Shown one piece after another: positions 24,201 through 35,400 of a stretch of DNA of 64,000 nt. The translations under genes and the position numbers were made by a program. A model generated the notes under the pieces. It did no database searches, was not told the DNA's origin, and saw nothing but the letters and a program-made list of their open reading frames with translations. Numbering within the stretch: position 1 is the stretch's first letter; the number at the start of each line of letters is the position of its first letter. Source of the DNA: Mactromeris polynyma (Eukaryota; Mollusca; Bivalvia; Venerida; Mactridae); the NCBI GenBank assembly GCA_032209605.1, contig JASFXZ010000010.1, positions 10,003,385-10,067,384 on the forward strand, given 5' to 3'.

Positions 24201-27200
24201 ATCCAGGACGGCCGATTTATGAATGCAACAAGCGCTGTAAATGTGGACTTGATTGTTCCAATCGAGTGGTACAGAATGGGAGAAAACACAAAGTCTGCGT
24301 GTTTCGTACAAGTAACGGCAGAGGTTGGGGTGTTAAGGCCAAGCAGAAGATAAAGGCCGGAACGTTTGTGATGGAGTATGTTGGCGAGGTTAGTCATTTC
24401 TCTTGTTCTATTTTTCTGTTAAATGGGCGTTGACCTGCACATCATAATCTGTACACATTTAGATAATCTTTTGCTATTTACATTATAACAATAGTTGACC
24501 ATGCAGAACCACCTACTGACCTAGGTGTAGAACCTTAATGTCTTATTTTGACTCGGAAAATCTTGACTTCTGATATTTTATTTCGGAAATTTTACTGATA
24601 TTTTATTTCGGAAATTTTAATAATAATGAATAAGTACTTCCAGAATTAAAATATTCAACTTTATGTATAAGTTCTTCTTTTTTTCTCACTAAGTGTGTAT
24701 CGAATGAAAAAAAAAGAGTGCTCATAATTGCTTATTTAGCGCTAAATCTATGTTCTAACTGCTAGTAATCATTTACGATTCTCTTCAAAGTTTTGCAGCA
24801 TTTCCCAAAGCCATCCTTAAAATTGTTCATTTGGCATATCCCAAACCAGCAAAAGTATGCAATTAATTCTTTTATGGTCAAACTAGTGTTCACTATTAAT
24901 ATGTTGCTAAAAAATACCTACTCAGCCCCTTCAAAAAATGTTTGAGAAGGGACATTTTCATGGGTAGGGTTACTAGGGTAGTGCCTACGTGTCACTGAAC
25001 TCTGACTTTTACACGCGTCTTTGTACAGCGACAGTATAGAGATGTCACGTCCGTGACTGGACAAGGTTATGCCAAACAAGCAATTTTATAAATACGGTAA
25101 ATTTAGGGAGTTCCAAGTCCTTGATAATCTTTTCCATTAACTTTTCTTCTTCAATTGCAGGTAATAAGCAGTGATGAAGCCGAGATTCGAGGTATGACGT
25201 ATGACTCAGTGGGACGTACTTACCTGTTTGATTTAGACTTTAATGGAGATGATTGTCCTTTTACTGTCGATGCAGCAGTGTATGGGAATGTATCGCACTT
25301 TGTCAATCATTCAGTAGGTTTCTACCATTTTTCCATACATTGATAACTATTTGTACTATGAATGCTTTGCCAGGATTTTATATACATGTTCCAGGGGTTC
25401 CATTTGACCCTGGAGTTGCCCCTTTGACCCCTGGTATTACCAAAAAGCCACATTTGGACCTTCAGGATTCTGGCTGAAGAGTCAATTTTTCTCTACATGT
25501 AATTTGGTTTTAAATAGTAAAATCCGGTCAAAAATGACCCTTGGCCTTGAGATTCAGCACCTTGTGGAACCCCTGATGTATGTAAACTAGATTTGATTGT
25601 GATGAAAGCATTATGCTCATTGTGGAAAGACTGTTACATCCATTTTCTAGAACAACCAGTACCAGTGTCTTATGAGGAATTGACTTATTTATAAAATTCT
25701 AATTGTCAAAACTAATTGATTAACATTACTCATTGTATTTTCTCCTTTTGTGCTACAATGATACTAAATATAAACATTATCACATTAAGTGTGATGTCAA
25801 TTTTTGAAAAACTTGGCTATATAATTATAAAATGACCAGTGAAATTGCCGTATATGCATCCACTAGCGCATAAAAGGTGAATAAACATCATAATTTCAGC
25901 AAGAATTAACTTGATGTTATGACGTTGGTAAGCAACTTGGGTTGTTAGCTAAAAAAGAAAGAAAAAATTAAATGCGTAATTGTTGCAGTCCATTGTTTGT
26001 ACTGTGTTATAATTTAAATGATGTTTTCAGTGTGACCCTAACCTGGAAGTATACAGTGTATGGATAAACACACTGGATCCACGACTTCCCAGAATAGCCT
26101 TGTTTTCACGACGAGATATCGAGAAAGATGAGGAACTGACGTTTGACTACATGTCCAGCAAAGTACATTGTAAGTTTGAAGTATGAGGTGCAGTGGTCGA
26201 GGGGTAGATCCGTAGGTTGTTAGTTCGAGCCCTGCGATGAGCATGGTTTGATTACGAACTTCAAAATATCTCAATTTGGCGCGAGTAATGGTTGGTAGCC
26301 AGGAAGCAGCTAATCGAGAGGGATTAGTATAATTTGTAAGAACTTGTTTCACAATTGATGTAAAATAAATAAGTTTAAACTGAAAAAAAATTACATTGTT
26401 CTAATAAGCTGTCTATTTAAGTTTCTTAGCGTCGGTGATGGCGAAGTCAGTATTGATATATCCAGTCAAATATGTTAACGATACATCGATTTTTTAGTAT
26501 TTGTAATTATGTTTATGGATATTTTAACACCCAAAATTCTACGAAAACGAAGCAGTGTAGCCATTTTGTTTCTATGGGCAACAGTTTTGATTTTAACACA
26601 CAAATTGTGCACAGAGTTGACGACGAAAATAAATTGGGCATAAACTTATGATTCCTACCACTCCGTTCATTAGCAAGATGTTTTCAATTGTATCTATATA
26701 TCAAAATTCATATCTATATCAGATCCACTTGTTTGTAGTGATAAGGCCAAAACCAAAAATTAGTGTGGTTCCCCTTTCCCGACCGACCCTATTTTTTCCC
26801 GCCCACCCTAACTTTTTTATTCAATATCAAAAAAAAATCATGAAAAAAAAATTGTAAAAGTGGGTCCCGTATGAAACTCTGTTGTGCGCGACGACAACGA
26901 CACTAAATTATAGTCGTTAATAACCAAAAACCCCCCAAAAAAAAGCCTACCTATCCTATTTTTTTCAGGCATGTAACTGGAACCACACTTATTTTTTTGG
27001 CCTAAGGTATTGCTATTGGTTCTATCTATGACACACCTAGTTGAAGTTTTTCCATGGCATGAGACTTTGTTTCTTTGGATTAGGAGGCATTTAATTAATA
27101 ACTTGGGTTTTTATAAAAATGATAGGATATATAGGATGTCATGGACACCTATAAATCATTCTAAATGTTTACCTGATAAACCAGGGTTTATTTTGGAAAG

Positions 27201-27936
27201 GTGACCCATACCTAACAAATTGGGATTTTTTGTGGCATGAACTTAGAAATTGGGAAAAAATAAAAACTTTATTAGGAATAAAAGTAAAGGATGTAGTGAT
27301 CAATTAATCAACAGTTGCTTCTTATATAAACTGCCTGTGAAAAGCATCTAACTTTGTAAATTGTTAGCTAAATTGAACCAAAACTTACTCCAGAATTATT
27401 GGGAATTTTTACATTCAAATTGGGAAAAATATACACTTATTGACTGTGGGAATATGGCCGAATAACGGCTATAAAAACAGCTGAAAAAAACCTGTATACT
27501 TTCAGCACCTTTGAAAGAGAGTGCCAAGAGTGAGCAGATACCACATGTAACCGAGCCTTTAGTGAATGAAGCTGGTGATAATAGTGCCGACGATGAAATA
27601 CAGTCCGGAAATGATATTGATAACCACTCCGATGATTCTGGAATTAGTTCGAATCCATCACTGGCGACTGGAACTACTAATGATTATGAATCTGAAAAGA
27701 GATTGGTTTTGGATACTACCTCAGTTGTTTGTAGTAAAATAGAGCCAGCGTCGAGCGTGGTTTTGGATGCTACCTCAGTTGTTTGTAGTAAAATAGAGCC
27801 TGCGTCAAGCGGTGATGCGTCTTGCTCTACTTCTGCAGTTACGATCAAATCTAGTCCAAGAAAAGCAGCACAGCCAACTCAGTATCGAATGGTTTGCCAG
27901 TGTGGTGCAAAGAATTGCCGAAAGTTTGTCTTTTGA
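18230..27936 (+). CDS. SUV39H1: SUV39H histone H3K9 methyltransferase
   Basis: Writes H3K9 methylation in heterochromatin (family role). Six coding exons: 18230-18407, 20628-20707, 23516-24388, 25161-25313, 26031-26169, 27506-27936. GT-AG borders; 1854 nt, 617 residues plus stop. Chromodomain about 73-125 ([26 protein letters not shown]), split by intron 2. A basic linker follows, then [14 protein letters not shown]. The pre-SET cysteine cluster starts at C283 ([19 protein letters not shown]). SET runs from about 350 to 468, with [25 protein letters not shown] (426-432, split by intron 4) and ELTFDY. Post-[11 protein letters not shown] spans 605-612, with zinc ligands C605, C607 and C612. Human SUV39H1 has about 412 residues; the extra length is a longer N-terminus and a SET-to-post-SET linker of about 137 residues, acidic and serine-rich, with an internal 18-residue duplication. 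H1 versus H2 cannot be decided, and invertebrates usually have one gene. Confidence 0.95.
18760..19440. repeat. ~180-bp degenerate tandem repeat, about 4 copies, SUV39H intron 1
   Basis: Each unit has CACTCATATCTCCAAAA, TATGAGCCAGAGTCATAAAA, GCACCTGGGGTTTCATGTTT and TTATGGCCCTTGACTTA. A G run and CTGTCTGTCCGTCC precede the first unit. It is similar in style, not in exact sequence, to 30942-31540. Confidence 0.8.
19593..19840 (+). mobile_element. Tandem pair of tRNA-derived SINE-like units
   Basis: Two units of about 140 bp, each with GTGGTGTGGGG, TTAGA, GCCGCCAGG or TCGCCAGG, a box-B-like GGTTTGAATCCCACATC or GGGTACAAGCCCCACATC, and CACCTTGATTTACTTC or CCCTTGATTTACTTCC. Confidence 0.6.
20873..21085. 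mobile_element. MITE with AGGCC ends, copy 2
   Basis: Near-identical to 9230-9463, including GGTAACGGTCTCAAAAATGC, but with a shorter T run. In SUV39H intron 2, directly before the 26-bp array. Confidence 0.85.
21172..23090. repeat. 26-bp satellite array, ~74 units, SUV39H intron 2
   Basis: The unit begins TTTTAGATGGGCCCATGACT and ends CTTACC. It contains the 10-bp palindrome ATGGGCCCAT; a GGGTCCATG variant breaks the palindrome. A longer variant block with TCAATGATTCCATCTTTGAG recurs about seven times (near 21302, 21643, 21903, 22117, 22220, 22748 and 22863), giving irregular higher-order structure. The array accounts for about two thirds of the intron that splits the chromodomain. Confidence 0.95.
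25392..25575. mobile_element. MITE with CAGGGGTTCCA ends, copy 2
   Basis: Starts CAGGGGTTCCATTTGACCC and ends TTGTGGAACCCCTG. The interior matches the copy at 10064. In SUV39H intron 4. Confidence 0.75.
26189..26385 (+). mobile_element. tRNA-derived SINE in SUV39H intron 5
   Basis: Head GCAGTGGTCGAGGGGTAGAT with box B GTTCGAGCCCTGC, centre GTTGGTAGCCAGGAAGCAGC, tail GTAAGAACTTGTTTCACAAT followed by TAAAATAAATAAG. It starts 20 bp after the exon 5 splice donor. Confidence 0.8.
26742..27005. mobile_element. MITE with TAAGGCCAAAA ends
   Basis: Left end TAAGGCCAAAACCAAAAATT, then AGTGTGGTTCC; right end GGAACCACACTTATTTTTTT, then GGCCTA. The interior has ACGACACTAA. Related to 29487-29726. Confidence 0.7.
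27703..27810 (+). repeat. 54-nt in-frame tandem duplication inside SUV39H
   Basis: Two copies of a 54-nt unit (27703-27756 and 27757-27810) encode two near-identical 18-residue segments around [12 protein letters not shown] in the SET-to-post-SET linker. The copies differ at only a few sites, so the duplication looks young. Confidence 0.9.
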
Positions 27937-28282
27937 GAAAATTGTAATTTATGAAATATGAACCTTATTATATTCATGTTTTATCAAAATTTATGAAATT
28001 TCTATTATATTAAGGATGTTATATATGTGTGTAAATGGTACTTAGTCGGTCTTGAATTTTGAAAGCGAAATAGATTTCAAACTAATTTAAGTAGGTAAAA
28101 CTAGAAATTAATGGAACAAATGTTTTGTTTAGGTGTTATTTGTTCGTCTAGAGCTTAAATGCATGTACCGGTATCCATATCTCTGCTTCTGAGAAAGTGC
28201 AAGTCCCAATGATAATTTAACCCTTAGATGAGCTTCTGTATCAGCTTGCAATTTTCTTGTTTTTGAAAAAAATATCACGATA

Positions 28283-28463
28283 TCCAGTAAAACCTCTTGT
28301 AAAGACCACCTCAATAATAAGACCACCTCAAAATTAATAACACTTCTTTCAAGTACATTGACACTATTCTGCTCTTTATTCAACCTCAGTATTAAGACCA
28401 CCTCAATAAGTAGACCACTTTTTAGAGACCTAATGGTGGTCTTATTATTGAGGTTTACTGTAC
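28283..28463. mobile_element. Palindromic TA-flanked MITE, copy 3
   Basis: CCAGTAAAACCTCTTGTAAA at left and TTATTATTGAGGTTTACTG at right, with AATAATAAGACCACCTCAAA inside. Lies about 350 bp after the SUV39H stop codon. Confidence 0.8.
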
Positions 28464-29486
28464 TGTTGTTTGATATTGCTAGAATTCTGGTTGATAGTCC
28501 GCATGACCGGATGGTGATTTAAAGGTAGTGTAGTGGGGACCCTGCCTAGATGTGTAAATGCTGATGTGAGGGTGTTGTTAGAGGTCTCTCAATCTGCCAG
28601 GCCAAGTTGCATACTTAAAGGAGTGTAGAAGGAAGCCATTAAAGGCCTCTCCATTAATCCTTGAAAGATTTCAGTTCTTGAATTTTAATGAAATCATTAA
28701 GGCCTGATGCTTGTCACTTTATAGTTCTAGTGTTCACTGTATTAATGTATGTCTGAGGATTGTCATATATGTGCTCTTGGTGATAGTGTGCTGCTGTCTA
28801 TTTGTCTTGATGATCTTACAATTTATATTAGCCAAGACATAAAGTTACTGTTATATCCTATAAATCAATATCGATCTGTTCTCTTCATTGTTCAATAAAT
28901 CAGGGATTTCCCTGACACAGAAATCTTGAGTCCTTGACTAGGGACTCACATTTTCAACTTACTGTGCATCCCCTAAATTTTTTTGTCAAGTATAAACTGC
29001 ATATTTGGGACCCAACAAATTTACTTAAGATCCCCCAATTTGTCAAACACGAGGGTCCAAGGACCCCTAGCTGAAAAATCCTAGTGCAAACCAAGTGAAC
29101 AGTTGCAATGCTCGGAAATGTTTGAATATTTGATATTAAATTTGCTTAATATGTGCCGATAGCTTGTTGAAAATGTATGGAGTTTAGTTTATATTGAACT
29201 TTTTCAATTGAATTTTTTTAACAAGTGGGAAAATGTTGACTAATTTTATAAGTAAGATGAAGGAACTCATTGAAGATGTGATTTTCTTTCTATAAACAAT
29301 GGTAAACAATTAAAATCCTATTTTTCATCCAATTTTTACCATGTTTCTATGGTAGTACATGTAGTATCATGAATTTCTGTATATTGTTAATCATTTTCTG
29401 TGTACAAAGAATCAGATTGCACATTTTCAGTTTATATATATATACTGCTACTGATGTGTACTGGCCTTTTGTTATTTTAAACTTTT

Positions 29487-29726
29487 TGACCTAAGTAAAG
29501 TTCTGGTCTCCTGTCCTACCCTCTTGTTTACTCTCCGACCCTAAACTTTTTATCTGGGATCATTTTCCTCCTTTCCGTTTTTTAAAAAGTATATAGAAGA
29601 TAGTCAAATTTTAGGGGCTTTAACGACACTAACAACTTCAGTAAAAAAAAAATAAACAAATTTACTACCTACCTATCCTCTTTTTTTTGGATCGGAGACG
29701 GAACACTTTTTTTTTGGCCTTATCAT
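29487..29726. mobile_element. MITE related to the TAAGGCC family
   Basis: Imperfect ends: CCTAAGTAAAGTTCTGGTCT against, in reverse, GGCCAAAAAAAAAGTGTTCC. Shares ACGACACTAA and CTACCTATCC with 26742-27005. Confidence 0.55.
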
Positions 29727-30033
29727 GTAGACATAGTTTCTGTTTTTATAAATTGTTTTATTGTATAAGAATGTATTTTATATCTAAATGTTTGATGCAT
29801 ATTAATTTGCATTATTCTAATACTGGTATGTACAGAAAAATGCTGACATTGCAGTAATGTTCTTTGTGAATTATTTCAGTCTAAATTGTGTGTTAATGTA
29901 ACCACTTAGGACCAACAACATCTACAAGTCGTTTGCTAATGAAATCATGTTTTAGATGCACATTGCTCTAACCAAATTTCCATGTAACACAGATTTATCA
30001 TATTGTAACTTAGACATAGTATGTTCTTAAATT

Positions 30034-30140
30034 ATACAGGGTGTTAAATTTTTTTCTTACTTCGCATTATGAAAGAGTCTGTTTTGTTTCAGGGTTATCA
30101 GTTTTATTTAGAACTCGGAAGTAAACTATTGGTCCATAGC
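30034..30140. mobile_element. Partial ACAGGGTGT-type MITE
   Basis: ACAGGGTGTTAAATTTTTT, then AAGTAAACTATTGGTCCATAG, matching in reverse the ATACCAATAGTTTACTTC inside 36257-36493. The right end is not visible. Confidence 0.5.
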
Positions 30141-30941
30141 GACAGTTGGAAAGATGAAATTACATGAAATTTGTACCCTATTTCTATCATGATGGATGTG
30201 CTTACTATCCCAATACTTTCTTTAAAGAAGGTAATAATTTGAAAGCGATTCATAATCGAGATAGTTGCATCCTGCGACAGTTTGCCACCATCATTACTGC
30301 TCATTTTAACTCAGAACTCATATTTTGAGACAGTTGGCCACTCTTGCTGTAAATGGGCAACAAATTGTGTATAATGAGGGTATGTTGGGTTATAGTTAGT
30401 GGTAGAATATATCAGAAACAAGCACCTGTATATGCTCTAGGTTTGAATATCAAGAAGTGATTTTAAAACTCCGTTTCTGAAATACTATAATGTACTGTGT
30501 GTCACTTTATTACGCAAGAAACTTTTTACAGGAATCAACTTTGCAATTCAGATTTTAATTGTTCTGCATAACATTTTTAACACAGCATTTGGCTAGCCAC
30601 TAACTAATAAAAAATAAGGTCCACAATTGTTTTATTGTATTTTACTGAACTGAAAGTTAATATTTATTGTTGCACATTGGAATAAAGTAGAATTACTATT
30701 TATGTTGTCTTTTTAGTTTCTCTTTTATAGGAAACTGTTCTAGTTCATCATAACATGAGAAAAGGTTGTGAACAAATTTTGAAGTGGTCATGCTTTGAAA
30801 TCACTTTTTGCAATATATTGACCGACAGACATACTGTTGAATCAAAATTACACATGTAGTTGAGAATGATGTTTTTGTGTACACTTTGTCTATTAGTCAG
30901 AATTTTCCAAAACGTTTTCATGGCTGACCATATCACAATTT

Positions 30942-31540
30942 TTTATTCGCCCGTTTGAAAAACGGGTCGTATTATGGGAACACCCGTGGGGGGCGAGCGG
31001 CGTCCACATGTTGTCCGCCCTCTAAGTCAGAGTTTTCATCCGTTCTTTACCAAACTTGGTGAACATGTTTGTGGGCATAATATCTCGGCCAAGTTCGCTA
31101 ACCAGCCACATCGCCCAGGAACTTTGGAATTATGGCCCTTGAATTATCCAAAATTGGCCAAATTAGCCTTGTCCACTCTCTAAGTCAAAGATTTTTCATC
31201 CGATCTTTACCAAACTTGGTAAAAATCTTTGTGGGCATAATATCTTGGCCAAGTTTGATAACCAGGCACTTCGGAATTATGGCCCTTGAATTAGCCAAAA
31301 TTGGCAAAAATAGCCTTGTCTTCTCTCTAGTCCGAGTTTTCATCTGATCTTCACCTAACTTGGTAAACATGTTTGTGGGTATAATATCTTGGCATAGTTC
31401 GATAACTAGCCATATCGCTCGAGTCACTCGGGAGTTATCGCCCTTTGATTTTAGAAATTGCCTAAAATTCGTCTTGTTTTAACTCTGAGCTCCGACTTAT
31501 GACGGGCGTATTTTGTGACAGTTTGGCACTCTTGTTTACG
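30942..31540. repeat. ~130-bp degenerate tandem repeat
   Basis: Starts CGCCCGTTTGAAAAACGGGT. Units contain TTTACCAAACTTGGT, GTGGGCATAATATCT and AATTATGGCCCTTGAATTA. I recall repeats of this wording from mollusc genomes; that is memory and was not checked. Confidence 0.75.
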
Positions 31541-32445
31541 ACTTATCAAGTAAATAAAAATGGAATATGGTGTGTGTAGAAACGACATTCTCAGCTTAAT
31601 TTGAATCCACATAAGTCACCTTGGAGGCAATGACCTGATGCACTTCCTCATGCTTAACATACCATACTTGCAAAGTTTCATTGGAATCCCTCGAGTTATT
31701 TTTAAGTCATGGCAAAGTTTGCACATGTCTTAAAAAGTCATTGAATTTGATGCCTACTACTTGAAAAAAAAGGAATAAATTTTGGTAAATTGTCCTTGAA
31801 TTCTTCTCCTGTGAATAGAAAAAGGAAGAAAAAGTAACAAACTATGGGTGTTTCTGTATGAGTTTTATATCTGTCTTTGACAGTAAAAGAATCCATAGTA
31901 TTTCTTTATTTAATATACATAGAAAACTTTATAATAGGTAAATACATTCATCCTAGATGGCCTCAAGTGAAATAACGCTCGTAGGCTTATCAAGCGTCCC
32001 ACTTTGAATAAAGCATTATCATAATTATTATACATATAAAGGTACTATGCATGGTAATTTTGTAGACAGCATGATTAAAAATTAAAGAGTTCACAGAATA
32101 TTAAAGCGCTGAAGTATCTTTCATAATAAAATTCACTTTTTTATTCAGGCACTTTGGGGAAACGGCGCTAAAACGATTTAGTTAGTCTATGAATTATAAT
32201 GAACGCACAGTAAAGTTTGGAGAAATATATTCTTAAACACATTGCACAGGTGTACCAAATGTTTAATGCAGTATGGTTAGCGATTACATGTACACAGAAA
32301 GTTTCAATACAGTATCCATGTGTATTATTTAAATGCCTTCCCACTATCACATTCAGTACATGTGTCCATAACGACCCCTATTCTACAGCCCTTGATTCAA
32401 GGTAAAGCACATCGAGAACCATGATTCCGACTTGTTTTATAACGA

Positions 32446-35400
32446 TCATGTAGCGTTCAATGATGCCTGGTAATTACACGATGTGTCAATCTTCAACAAT
32501 TCCCTTAACGCCATTGTGGCGTAACAGGATGTTGGTAACGTCAACTGTAGTCGCAGAGCCACACTTGTACCATCTGAAATAAAACATACCCATATAGATA
32601 TACAAATGTATGTGTTGAAATTCAATCAAACAGTTATTTCAACCCCAACTTGAATTTGCATGCAAAAAAATAATATAAGCATAATTCATGACTGATTTCA
32701 AGAAACAAACTCAATCAACTATGACAAAAATGTTCATTCGAATTGGTCGGGTCCAAAATTTCATTCCTAGTAATACATGGTTTCAAATAGCCCATTTCAA
32801 TTCGATGTGCATTAGAAGATACATCAGGACCTGACATTTAAATCGGATAATACCGAGTATTCAGATAGAAGTTGGTCAAATAAACCAGCTCCAACTGTAT
32901 AACAAAATGGTAAATGTTTAGTGATTAGGATGCCTTCTTAAAATACAAGAGGATATTCACTTAAATGTTAAGTAAAGTGAGAAAAACATTTTCCTTTAGA
33001 CTTGTATACACACAGCATGCACGGATCCAGAGGGTGGGGAGACCGGGTCCTGACCCCCTGAGATTTTGGCATATATATTTTTCCATTTAAAATCCTGTAT
33101 CCAGAGCGAGTCCAAAAATTCAAAGGCCTTATACTGAAAGACCTGGTACCCCCTAAAGAAAAATTGCTGGTTCCGCATGCACATTTTGAAGTATAAAAGA
33201 AGAGGCTAGTCCCCAGTTTCACACGAAAATGACGTTAGGTCGCTGTGGTGTAGTGGTTAGCATAACAGACAGGCAATCAGTAGACCCGGGTTGGAATCCC
33301 GGTAGCGCCATTGACTGATTTTTCGTGTTCCTCAAAAACATATTTTTATTTCTTAAATTGAGATTTTTCTAAACTCAAATAAATTGTTTCTAGTAATAAG
33401 AATTATGTCTAGTCACTGATAGTGGTGCCTATTGGTCTGTATCTGGTTTATAACCCAGCGCTGTGATAAGCTAGGTTGCTGAGAACTCGCACACAATTTC
33501 ACTATAATGATATATATAGTATGAGTGTAGCAGTTAATAACTCTCTTTGAAATTGTAAATCGAAATCCCTTATGAGAATATTTTTTTTTTAAATCTTTAA
33601 CTTTTAAATACCGGCCGATTCCATTGCACCTCAGCCATTCCAATAATTATCACATTTTGACCCTCAAGATTCTGACTGAATGGTCAAATTTACTTCCAAT
33701 CCTAGGTAATTTGCCTATAAAATGGTAAAATCTGGTAAAAGTTATCAAAATGGCACCTGACGGAACGCCTGCTCTTGGGTTCTGCTTTCTTGATCACTAT
33801 TCAGTACTAGCCCTTAATTCAGGTGTTACGAAAACCATGGAATAATCTCGCCCAATGCAGGTGTCAAATTTATGGACTATGGATCATGAGTTCAGGGGCC
33901 TTATTCACAAACATGTTAAGACTGAAACTCAGACTTTAAATTTTCAAAAGTTATATTTATCAGCCTTTTGTTTTCATTTAATCTAAACAAATGAAATTTT
34001 CTGAATAATTGTCCTTACCTACTGTACATGTTTCCGTCAAAATCTATTCTGTTATAACAACACTGGAGCAAAAAGAATATTTCATATTTTAAAGTCTGAG
34101 TTTCAGTCTGAAAATGTAAGTGAATAAGGCCACAGTACTCATTCCTTACACCTGAAAGAATTTACCTTCCAAAGACTGAGGTTCCGGTTCTCCTTTCAGT
34201 ATATCCATATCACTCAATGCCAGAGGTATACTGACATCATTGTATCTGAACACATGCCACTCTGTATCCTGAGGCTTTACAAGAATATGACGATAATCTC
34301 CCGACAGCGAGTAATCCCTGACAAAAAACAATATCATTATTTTAGTATAAATTCAATTCAATAGTTTATTTGTTATAGGCCACCAGCACTAGACAACATA
34401 TTATTTATAATACATGTATAATGTACATGTTGTGCTAATGTCAACACAAGAAAAACAACATTGTGAACAAAACGTAATGCAACTCACAGGCATAAAATCC
34501 GGTATTATGATTTCCGTATCATCATTTTAGTACCATTTTATCATTTATACCATTTAAATCAGTACCACAATCATGCGACACACGAAATACTCTCTGATGG
34601 GGTTAAAAGATACCTAGACCTTGTTTTCGGAAAAAACGTATGCCTCCCCCAATGTCCCATAAGGCCCATAAATGCTGACAGTATGCATAGCTAGGCTTGG
34701 TATCAATAACTCATGTGAAGTTACATTGAATTCCAACAACTGGTTTAGGAGAACAAGCGCAAACAATTTTGTAACATTCACACAGACAGACATCCAGGAA
34801 GACAGCACAACATCAGTATGCCTCCTCACACTACATAATGGGGGAGAGTAATTTTGAGACAGACAAATGATAAGGCAAACAACGCTGAACATATACAGGA
34901 TATTACATGAGTGGCCATAAAATACAGAATTTTATCATAGGTTTCTTTTGCAACAATAAAATTCAGTCTAGCTAGCTTTTATCATGTTTAATTAATCAAG
35001 TAATTTAAAATGTAATACTCTACTTGCATCATAATTGAAAATTCACAATTTACTAGTTAAAAATACAGTAAAACCTCATTTAAAGGCCACCTCAATAATA
35101 AGACCACCTCAAAATTAAGAACAAAATTTGAAGTCCATTTTCTTTATTCAAGCTTGATATTAAGACCCCCACAATAAGACCAGTTTTCATGGATCCCAAT
35201 GGTGGTCTTATTATTGAGGTTTTACTGTTACATTTCCTCCGTAATAGCAACAGCCAATGCTGCGAAGTAACGACGATGTTACGCCGTTTGTTATTTTTCG
35301 AGTGAATTGACTAATAAAATATGTGGAAGTGATTATATATTATAGCCAAGTCATAACAGACTCACTTGTATTTTGTTTTCATGTTCTGATAATCTAGCTG

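Larger units (their letters stand above)
27937..32445. other. Repeat-rich flank between SUV39H and PUS7
   Basis: Convergent 3' ends. Contains the MITEs and tandem repeats listed separately. No open frame here has family features. Confidence 0.5.

Noticed and set aside
24048..24397. Minus-strand open frames opposite SUV39H exon 3
   Set aside because: Antisense shadows of the pre-SET coding sequence.
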